Assembly: GCF_000744785.1 (NCBI RefSeq) | Contig: NZ_JQMO01000003.1 | Span: 5,270,001-5,334,000 of the forward strand | Direction of reading: 5' to 3' | Origin: Kitasatospora azatica KCTC 9699 | GTDB lineage: Bacteria; Actinomycetota; Actinomycetes; Streptomycetales; Streptomycetaceae | DNA: 64,000 bases | Shown: in pieces, positions 54,668 to 62,191 of the stretch | Layout: every line of letters begins with the position of its first letter | How positions within the stretch are numbered: position 1 is the first letter of the stretch | Translations under genes and position numbers: made by a program | The notes under the pieces: model-generated | Seen by the model: the letters and a program-made list of their open reading frames with translations, nothing else | What the model was told of the DNA's origin: nothing | Databases searched by the model: none

Positions 54668-56342
54668 GGTCCTCGGCGCGGGCCCGCTGGCGGTGCCGTA
54701 GCTCCAGGTGCGCGATCGGCGTGTGCTTGGTGTTGGTGGCGAAGCAGGTGATACGCATGCCGTCGGCGTCGGTGATACGCAACTGGGCCCCTGGGTGGGG
54801 CCGTTCCTTGCGCACGATCAGCCGCATGCCCTTCGGCCAGCCGGTGAGGACGTCGCCGGCGAGTTCGGCAACCCAGGCGCCGTCGCGGATCTCGCCGCCG
54901 GGTTCGACGGCCGGGGTCCAGGCCGGGGCCGGGATCTTCAGCACGCGGACCACACCAGCAGTCCAGTCGGACGCGGTGGGCTCGCCGTCGCATCGCGTAA
55001 GGGGTCGGTCGGGCCTGAGACCTCGGGAAGGCTACAGAACGCCTTGGACAGGGTCGCCGCTTCCTGCAGCCTTCTGTTGAAGCGGTCGGTCAGGTTCGCG
55101 TAACCGCCGAGAGTGTCGTTGGTGCGCTGGAATTCCTCGCGCGCCTCCTTGGCGAGCCCGACGTCGCGGGTCGCTATGGCATACAGAAGTTTGATGTCCT
55201 GGGCAGCAAGCACTCGATTCGCGGAGGGGTGACCTCTGGAGAGCTCGGTGAAATGTGCGAACCGGTCCTCGATGAGAACCTCGGCGCGGCGCGTTGAAGG
55301 CGCCAGGACCAGGTCTTCGCTCCGGATCCCGAAGCTCAGGGCGATCTCTAGTGTCCGTCTGTCCCTTGTGAACTGAACCTCGATCACGCCGCTTTGCTGG
55401 TCTGCGAGCGCATGCACGTGACGCAGTGCAGCCATGGCAGAGGAACGGTCCCCCTGTCTTAACGCCTCCGTGTACGCGATCTGGGCATATGCGTCGTGCA
55501 GCTCCTCAAGTTGGTCGTGCTCGCTGGGTGGGAAGTAGACAGCATGGCTGATGGATTGGCGATAGCACCGCAGAGCTGCGTGATGGTGGCCGAACATCTG
55601 CAGGATGTGCCCCCGGCCGGCCATTCCCCTGCGAACTCGTGGGTCGGCGATACCTGCCGGGCTGAGCCGGGCCGCATCTACCTGGAGCGCCCGGGCGTAG
55701 CGCAAGGCGATGATGTGTTCCGACTCCATCGCCGCATGGAACCGTAGTTGAAGGTAGCTGAGCCATGCATCGACGCCCGCCGCATTCGCGTCGGGAATCA
55801 AGCGTCCGGCGTGGGCGATGAGGAGCGGAAGTGCTGCCCGTTGTTTGGTCACGATGGCCGTGCTGATCTGTTGCAGCGCAGCCTGTGGGTCTGTCGTCAG
55901 CTCGATGTCTCGACAGACGGTCAGGAGTGACCTGTCGGCCGCGGTAGTTGAGGGAACCGGCGGATTCTTGGCAAGGGTGTTCATCCACGCCGCAACTCGT
56001 TTGGCGTCCCGGTACCGGCTGTCCTTGTTCCCGGCCATGTAGGAGGGTCTGCCCCGGTTGGCAATGGCGGTCGGACGTTGGTTGCGAACGAACATTTGCA
56101 CGGCGTCGAGCGATCGGATCGGATCCGACACAGAGAAGCACTCCGCGCGCACCGCTGCGAGCATTTCGTCGATGTCGAGGTGGAATTCCGGATTCACCCG
56201 TCGTGCCCCGCGTCGAAACTGACCAGGTGGGAGATCGCCAAGTACACCTGCCACCGCACCGTCGACATGACGAATACGTCGGTGCGCCTGTCTGGTTGTG
56301 AGCTGAAGGTCGCGCGCCATGTCAGTGACGCTGGTCCGAACA

Positions 56343-57680
56343 CAGGGGCGTTTCAAAGTCCTGGTGATCACATGAGTTCGCAGGCCAGAGCGGTCTGGAG
56401 GGTCCGGGTAGGCCCGTCATGTACGCATCGAAGCTCCAGTTGAACGAGGTGACCTTGCCAAGTCGCCTTGAACCGCTGGAGCTTCGATGTGCCGTCAGTC
56501 TGCCACCGTCTGTCTCGTCAAGTCGCCCACTCTGGAGGAGGTGGCGGGACTCTCGCTGGTGGAGCGGTTGCGGGTGCTGCCGGATCCGCGTCGGCGGCGC
56601 GGTGTGCGTCACCCGTTCGTGGCGGTGCTGCTGGTTGCTGCCTCGGCGGTGGTCGCCGGCGCGCGCTCGTATGCGGCGATCGGCCAGTGGTCCGCGAATG
56701 CTCCGCAGCAGGCCCTGGCCCGGCTGGGTGCTCGTGTGGCGGGCGCGTTGGGGGTGCGCATCGGGCCGAGCGCCGCCACGATCCGACGGGTCGTCAACCT
56801 GGTCTGCCCCCGGGGCCTGGCCGATCTAACCGGTGCTGATCCCGGCGGTGCGGACTCGGTGGCCGTGGACGGCAAGACCGCCCGTGGCTCCCGGAACGGC
56901 CAGACTCCCGCCGCCCACCTGCTGGCCGCGATGACCGGTGACGGCCGGACCGTCACCCAGCTACGGGTTCCCGACAAGACCAACGAAATCACGTGCTTCG
57001 CCACGCTGCTGGAGCCCTACGACCTGACCGGGATCACCGTCACCGCCGACGCCCTGCACACCCAGCGCGCCCACGCGCGCTTCCTCGTGGAGGAGAAGAA
57101 GGCCCACTACCTGCTGGTGGTCAAGGCCAACCAGCCTGAGCTGCACCGCCGGCTGCGGTCACTGCCGTGGAAGGACGTCACCGCGAGGCGCTACGACCGC
57201 GAGATCGGCCACGGCCGCAAGGAGACCCGCGTGACCAGGGCACTCACCATCACCGGTCTCGGCCTGGACTTTCCCCACGCCGTCCAGGCCGTGCGGATCC
57301 TGCGACACCGCACCGACCTCAAGGTTGGCACCGTGAGCCGTCAGACCGTCTATGCGATCACCGACTTGACCTCACAAGAAGCCTCACCCCAGCGCCTGGG
57401 CCAGCTCGCCAGGTCACAGTGGACCATCGAGAACCGGCTGCACTTCGTCCGCGACACCACCTTCGGCGAGGACGCCTCGAAGATCCGCACCGGCCACGGA
57501 CCCGAGAACATGGCGACCCTCCGCAACTTGGCGATCAACACGCTGCGACAGCACGGACACCGCAACATCGCTGCCGGCCTCCGCCACGTCTCCTACGAGC
57601 CCTTCAACAGGCCGCTGGACCTCCTGGGCATCGCCTGACCAGCCGGTCTACATGATCACCGGGACTTTGAAACGCCCCTG
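56343..57680 (+). mobile_element. ISAs1-family element, copy 2 (1338 bp)
   Basis: Same 28-bp ends as copy 1. The duplication GGTCCGAACA is at 56333-56342 and 57681-57690. It sits inside the regulator-like gene and in the same orientation as copy 1, 3013 bp away, so the pair could recombine and delete the DNA between them. Confidence 0.93.
56487..57638 (+). CDS. ISAs1-family transposase, copy 2 (383 aa)
   Basis: Identical protein to copy 1 with the same DDE motifs (VAVDGKTARGSRN; SQWTIENRLH). Intact. Confidence 0.95.
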   Translation: MCRQSATVCLVKSPTLEEVAGLSLVERLRVLPDPRRRRGVRHPFVAVLLVAASAVVAGARSYAAIGQWSANAPQQALARLGARVAGALGVRIGPSAATIRRVVNLVCPRGLADLTGADPGGADSVAVDGKTARGSRNGQTPAAHLLAAMTGDGRTVTQLRVPDKTNEITCFATLLEPYDLTGITVTADALHTQRAHARFLVEEKKAHYLLVVKANQPELHRRLRSLPWKDVTARRYDREIGHGRKETRVTRALTITGLGLDFPHAVQAVRILRHRTDLKVGTVSRQTVYAITDLTSQEASPQRLGQLARSQWTIENRLHFVRDTTFGEDASKIRTGHGPENMATLRNLAINTLRQHGHRNIAAGLRHVSYEPFNRPLDLLGIA

Positions 57681-58188
57681 GGTCCGAACACCCCGCAGGC
57701 CCGACGTCTCGATCCACAGCAGCACGTCTGCCGGGGAGAGGCCCGCGTCCACTCGGCTTTCCATGGCCGTCCAGCCGAGCGCGACCCGAGTCTGGGCCGG
57801 ATTGAGGTCTCCGATGATCTCAACTATCGGACGGGATGGGTCGATCCAGGACGGCCTGGTTGGGCCCCGATGACCTTGCTGTAGGTCGTCGAGGAGCCAG
57901 CAGCGAAGCAGTTGGATATCGGCCGCCGTGACCGCGGCGATTACTCGAAGCTGCTTGGAGTCGCTGACGGACGGTTGTCTCTCGTGTTCGACTCTCACCT
58001 CCCAAGGGTCTGCCAGTCGTGGCGGGCAGGCAAGGGTACCCGCTTGATGCGATGTCGCACTTTCGCGAAGTTTGACTGCGTGGGGAGTCCGCCTGCCGAC
58101 CGCCGTGGTGCAGTGGGGATCGGTGAATGACGACCGTTCGAGCCACGTCGCGAGACGGCGACTCGACCAGGATGTAAGGGGTGTCCCA

Positions 58189-58383
58189 ATGCCGGTGTGG
58201 GTTGTCGTGTCGGTGGTCTCGTCCGCGAGTGGGCTCGCTGGTCTGTGGCTGATCCTGCGTTTTCTCTGGCGGATCTACGACCGTGGCGGGATCGACGACC
58301 TGCGAGACGCTGCACGCGCGGTGCAGGTTGTCCGCCCTTCGTGGCGGCACCTGGGCTCGGAGGTCCGCCGCCGACGCCGCTAG
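58189..58383 (+). CDS. small membrane protein (64 aa)
   Basis: One hydrophobic helix (MPVWVVVSVVSSASGLAGLW) then a basic amphipathic tail ending RRRRR. ATG has AAGGGGTG upstream. Function unknown; such small proteins are frequent in plasmid regions. Confidence 0.5.
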   Translation: MPVWVVVSVVSSASGLAGLWLILRFLWRIYDRGGIDDLRDAARAVQVVRPSWRHLGSEVRRRRR

Positions 58384-58892
58384 TGATCAGGTGCACGGGG
58401 GCACACCCACGGTCCCGAGCATCGGCAAGACGCCGGTGTGGTGCGGGGCGATCGCGGACATCCAGTAGGTTGCCATAGGTACCTGCAGACCTTCGATCAG
58501 GTGGCACCCGCAGCCCACGGCTCATAATCCGCCAGCGGATTCGGACTGAAGTATCCGCCAGCGACTTGGACCAACGACAGACTGCCAGGTCGGCGTTGTG
58601 ACTCGGCAGAGGAGACTGGAACCTACAGCGGCATCGAGGAGTCCACCATCACCGTGGCTGCGGACGCGAAGGGCAACCAGTCGCGGATGTCGGACCCGGA
58701 GAGCATCTGGGACGGCGGACGCCCGTAGAAGCCGGCACCTTGGCCGACGTCGCCTCAGGAGTGCGACCGTACGGGGAATCGCAGAACCTACAGTGCCGCA
58801 GTGCCCGCCGACAGGCTCAATGTCTTGAGAGTTGCGGACGTTGCTCGGCAGTCGGGGAGGCTCTGCTGTCGTGTTGATCGCTGCGGTGGTCG
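58384..58892. other. mostly non-coding stretch with one open fragment
   Basis: Apart from the fragment at 58528-58728 there is no clear gene or structure between the small membrane protein and the end of the conjugation module. Confidence 0.4.
58528..58728 (+). pseudogene. open fragment with coding character, no start codon
   Basis: 67 codons after an in-frame TAA read GFGLKYPPATWTNDRLPG ... STITVAADAKGNQSRM and end in TAG. Composition looks like real protein, but no start codon or family is recognised. Probably the 3' end of a lost gene. Confidence 0.35.
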
Positions 58893-59996
58893 TCATGGCG
58901 GCGTTGACCCGGGCTCATGCTGGTGGTCTTCATCCAGGGTGGTCCAGATCTTGCGGACGAACGTGGGGCTGCGGTGGGCCCAGCGGGCGGTCTCGCGCTG
59001 GCTCAGGCCGTCGAGGCGACCGCGCACGATCCGCGAACGTGCCTCTCGGGCATCGGCGGGGGGCTCGGTGACATCGCCTTCGTCCCCCTGCTCACCCCCC
59101 TCGCCCACGGTGTACTCATCGGTGCCATCGGTGTCGACCCCGTCGGCGTGTGCCGACGGCCGCGCGGGGACCACGGGTTGCTCAGGCGGCCATGCGGTGC
59201 GCACCTCTTCGGCCGGGGTGCGCACCGCACTCGCGGGGTGCGCACCCCAGGTGGTCACCTCGGGCGGGTAGTCGGGCCTGGGACTGGGCACCTGGGGCTC
59301 TGTTGCGGTCACCTCCGGTTGGTCAGCGGTAGCCCGGGTGCACGCCCCCGCCGGTGGCAGCGAGGTTTCGACCGACCAGGAGTGACGTGGCAGCTGCTCC
59401 TCGGTGTGGTTGCGGGTACGACGGGTGGACAGGTGTCCACCGTTCCAGGTGGACTCCGGGTGGCCGGCTGCGGTAGTCGGTGCGTGCGGTTCAGCGGTTC
59501 CGGAGTGCTGAGAGGTGGTGAGCGGGCCATCCGGGTTCGGACGGAGGTCCCTGGAGGCGGGTGCGCGTTCCAGGTGGACGAGTTGGCGGCGCCAGGCTGG
59601 GCCCGCCTCGCCGAGCACGAGCAGCAGCGCGGGTGCGATCAGGTGGACCGCGACGCCGACCAGGTCACCTTGGAGGGCGGCGTCCCCGATGTTGACGAAC
59701 ACCGAGAACGCGCCGGTCAGCCAGCGGAAGGCGCTGGGCCACCGTCCACCCGTGGAGCCGAAGCGGGCGAGGGTGGCGTCGGCCTGCAGTGCCATGACGA
59801 AGGCGATGTCGATGCCGGCGGCGAGGACCCAGCCGGACCAGTGCCAGGGGGAGTGCGCACCGATGAACTGGGCTCCGGTCATGGCGGAGAAGGTGCACAC
59901 CGCGCCGATCAGGACCCAGGTTCCGGCGGTGAGCATGCGGCCGGTGCGGCGCAGTTCGGCACGGGTCGGCGGGGTGGTCGGGTACGCACTGGTCAT
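58893..59996 (-). CDS. DUF2637/SpdB-like membrane protein (367 aa)
   Basis: Several membrane helices in the first 160 residues (WVLIGAVCTFSAMTGAQFIG; GIDIAFVMALQADATLARFG; VGVAVHLIAPALLLVLGEAG) fit DUF2637, proteins linked to spread and transfer of Streptomyces plasmids. A long Pro/Thr-rich cytoplasmic linker leads to a helix-turn-helix-like C-terminus (LDGLSQRETARWAHRSPTFV). ATG at 59996 is used; a longer frame upstream is not coding. Last gene of the conjugation module. Confidence 0.82.
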   Translation of the reverse strand: MTSAYPTTPPTRAELRRTGRMLTAGTWVLIGAVCTFSAMTGAQFIGAHSPWHWSGWVLAAGIDIAFVMALQADATLARFGSTGGRWPSAFRWLTGAFSVFVNIGDAALQGDLVGVAVHLIAPALLLVLGEAGPAWRRQLVHLERAPASRDLRPNPDGPLTTSQHSGTAEPHAPTTAAGHPESTWNGGHLSTRRTRNHTEEQLPRHSWSVETSLPPAGACTRATADQPEVTATEPQVPSPRPDYPPEVTTWGAHPASAVRTPAEEVRTAWPPEQPVVPARPSAHADGVDTDGTDEYTVGEGGEQGDEGDVTEPPADAREARSRIVRGRLDGLSQRETARWAHRSPTFVRKIWTTLDEDHQHEPGSTPP

Positions 59997-60193
59997 GGCC
60001 GGAGGCTCCTGAAGGGTGCTCGGGTCAGGGACATGTGCGCACCCTGGTGTCCGGGGTGTGCACCTCCTGGGGCGTGGGTGGTCACCTGTCCCCTCGGCTG
60101 GCAGGGTCGTGCCGTTGTTTCTCGTCCGACATCCACCGCCGGGGGTTGACGCCTCACGGCGGGCCCGTGGTGAGCGGCACTTCTCCGTTGAGG

Positions 60194-61153
60194 TCATTGG
60201 GTTGGCCTCGTCGCGCCGAGGTAGTGGTCGCCGGGGTAGCGGTAGGGCGCCTCGGTGACGGTCCTGCCGGTCCTGGGGGCGTTGATCATTCGTGCGTTTC
60301 CGGTGTAGAGGCCGACGTGGACGATGTGGGTGGGGTCGTCTCCGTAGAAGAGGAGGTCTCCGGGGAGGAGCGGTGCGGTGTCGGGGACTTTGGGGGTGGC
60401 GTTGTACTGGTCCTGGGCGACTCGCGGTAGGCGCAAGCCGGCGGCTGCGTAGGCGGCTTGGGTGAGGCCGGAGCAGTCGTAGCCGTGGCCGTTCTCTCCG
60501 GTGCCGCCCCATTCGTAGGGGATGCCGATCTTGGAGCGGGCGAAGGCGATGGCCGTTGCTGCGGCCTGGTTGGGGGCGTTGATCGGGCCGGGTTGCTGGT
60601 TGGCGTTCTGGGCGTATTCGCGGGCCTGAGCAAGGACCTTGTCGACGTACCACTGGGCGTGGTTGTAGGCGTAGATCGCGGCGTGCAGGTCGCGGGCGTC
60701 GCGCGCGCCGTTCGCGCACAGCAGGCGGGTTGCGGCGTAGACGGCGTCGGGTGGGTCCCAGGGGGTAGGCGGTGTGGCGCCGCCGGGTGGGATGGGCAGC
60801 GCGTACTGGTTGAGGGTGTCGGGGAGGAACTGCATGGGGCCGACGGCTCCGGCGCTGGAGACCTGGCTGGGGGCGCGGCCGTGGTCGGACTCGATCTTGC
60901 CGATAGCGGCGAGCACGGTCCACGGAAGGCCCGGGCACGTTGGGGCCGCTTGCCGGTAGAGCATCAGCATTCGCGGCGGGATCTCGGCGAGGGCTCCGCC
61001 GTTGGGGGAGCCGTCGGCGGCGACTAGGAAGCTGAAGAGCCCGCCGCCGGTGAGGGTGGAGACGGCGGCGGTGGCGGCGGCCATGACGAGGGCCAGGAAG
61101 GCGAGGCAGCCCGCTCCGGCCCCGGTGGCGATCCGCGCGGCGGTGGACGCCAC
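60194..61153 (-). CDS. bifunctional lytic transglycosylase / NlpC-P60 peptidase (319 aa)
   Basis: N-terminal membrane helix (residues ~12-35), a transglycosylase domain with catalytic Glu88 in LAAIGKIESDHG, then a C40 peptidase with Cys227 (YDCSGLTQAAY), His279 (HIVHVGLY) and Asn291. It would open the cell wall to let DNA or a transfer channel through, as VirB1-like enzymes do. The GTG at 61153 follows the replication-relaxation gene by 15 bases. Confidence 0.92.
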   Translation of the reverse strand: MASTAARIATGAGAGCLAFLALVMAAATAAVSTLTGGGLFSFLVAADGSPNGGALAEIPPRMLMLYRQAAPTCPGLPWTVLAAIGKIESDHGRAPSQVSSAGAVGPMQFLPDTLNQYALPIPPGGATPPTPWDPPDAVYAATRLLCANGARDARDLHAAIYAYNHAQWYVDKVLAQAREYAQNANQQPGPINAPNQAAATAIAFARSKIGIPYEWGGTGENGHGYDCSGLTQAAYAAAGLRLPRVAQDQYNATPKVPDTAPLLPGDLLFYGDDPTHIVHVGLYTGNARMINAPRTGRTVTEAPYRYPGDHYLGATRPTQ

Positions 61154-61168
61154 AGCGGCCTCGCCGGG

Positions 61169-62191
61169 TCAGTTCCCGCCCGGTGGGCGGGCGGTGGGCG
61201 CGGCATGGGCCGGTGGGGTCGGCGTCGGGGCGGGGATTCGTCGTCGCCCGTCGCTGCGGTCGCCGGTGTCCTGGTCGGCGGTGGCGGTGGCGGTGCCGGG
61301 GCGCTGGTGGATGGGCCAGGCGGTGGGCAGGTCGGCGAGGCGGGTGCGGATGCCGGGGTGGGAGACGGGGAGCCACAGGGGGTCGGCGGGGTGGTGGTGG
61401 CCGGTTGCGGGGTGGTGCTGGTCGCGGCTGGTGGTGGCGACCGCGAGGTGTTCCAGAGCCGGATGGCCGGTGAGGCGGTCGTGGAGGTTGGTCTCGCGGG
61501 CCCCGCTGTGGAGGGTGAAGAGGATGAGGGGGCGGGTGCGGGTGGTGGTCGCGAGTTCGGCGTAGTCGTCGAGCTTTCGCGCGAGGCGGGTCAGGGCTTC
61601 GGTGCCGGTGTCGTACTCCAGGAAGAAGGAGACTGCGCCGGAGAGGCCCTTGTAGTGGCCGTAGCCGTCGGGGTGGGCGAGGTCGGCCCACAGGTGTTCG
61701 CAGCGCTGTTCGGACCACCAGGCGGTGAGCTGTTCGCGAGGCCGTGTGGGGCGGGTGAGGTGGGTGAAGAAGGTGCGGGCGCCGAGGTCGTGGGCGAGGA
61801 ACGGGGAGAACATGGTGCGGGTGGCCTGTTCGGGGTGCCAGCCGAGTGCTGCGGGGGTGGTGGCGTAGCGGGCGGCGAGGAGGTTGGCGCCGGCGGGTCC
61901 GAGGACGTAGTGCTCGGGGGCGGATCCGGGGCGGTGGTGGGGGCGGAAGGAGTGCAGGACGCTCAGGTCGGTGAGGGTGGCCAGGCGGCGGTTGACGGAG
62001 CGTCGGGAGGTGGTGAGCAGGTCGGTGAGGTGGGTGGAGGTCAGGACGGTGTGCTCCTGGAGCATCTCGAGGAGCCAGATGTCGCGGGGGGTCAGACGCC
62101 GGGCGAGGACCGCCAGCGCCGGCCTGTGACGTGCAGCAGTTGTGGTGGTGCGTTGGCGGGCCGGGGCGGTGGGGTGCAAGGGCGTTCTCAC
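61169..62191 (-). CDS. replication-relaxation family protein (340 aa)
   Basis: N-terminal winged helix (IWLLEMLQEHTVLTSTHLTD, SRRSVNRRLATL) followed by a nuclease-like alpha/beta domain (FLEYDTGTEALTRLARKLDD) as in Replic_Relax proteins of actinobacterial conjugative elements. GTG at 62191 overlaps the TraD-like stop (GTGA). Likely acts in plasmid replication or DNA processing for transfer; the exact reaction is unproven. Confidence 0.82.
   Translation of the reverse strand: MRTPLHPTAPARQRTTTTAARHRPALAVLARRLTPRDIWLLEMLQEHTVLTSTHLTDLLTTSRRSVNRRLATLTDLSVLHSFRPHHRPGSAPEHYVLGPAGANLLAARYATTPAALGWHPEQATRTMFSPFLAHDLGARTFFTHLTRPTRPREQLTAWWSEQRCEHLWADLAHPDGYGHYKGLSGAVSFFLEYDTGTEALTRLARKLDDYAELATTTRTRPLILFTLHSGARETNLHDRLTGHPALEHLAVATTSRDQHHPATGHHHPADPLWLPVSHPGIRTRLADLPTAWPIHQRPGTATATADQDTGDRSDGRRRIPAPTPTPPAHAAPTARPPGGN

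Larger units (their letters stand above)
53100..54953 (-). pseudogene. IS1380-family transposase remnant split by ISAs1 copy 1
   Basis: Minus strand, 54953-54668: PKGMRLIVRKERPHPGAQLR, TNTKHTPIAHLELRHRQRAR, AED. It continues at 53329 downward as RIRAARDTGLRNLPLHDAAQ, NQVWLEIVQIALDLLAW. Removing the IS and one duplication rejoins RAED-RIRAAR. The N-terminal half and the end are missing. It is a different subgroup from the remnant at 29430-30260. Confidence 0.8.
54938..57998 (-). pseudogene. regulator-like gene interrupted by ISAs1 copy 2
   Basis: Taking out 56343-57680 and one copy of the 10-bp duplication leaves 1713 bp, exactly 571 codons, which read through as ETSGLRGVRT joined to SVTDMARDLQLTTRQAHRRI. 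The N-terminal part has a helix-turn-helix-like LNPAQTRVALGWTAMESRVD; the C-terminal part is a long helical region like Streptomyces XRE-TPR regulators. The extreme C-terminus (LLVWSAC) seems to come from the adjoining IS1380 remnant, so the gene had been truncated too. Confidence 0.75.

Noticed and set aside
59997..61718. Upstream in-frame extension of the DUF2637 gene (would give 941 aa)
   Set aside because: The extension is antisense-frame sequence overlapping the NlpC/P60 and replication-relaxation genes on the same strand; the ATG at 59996 starts the recognisable protein.
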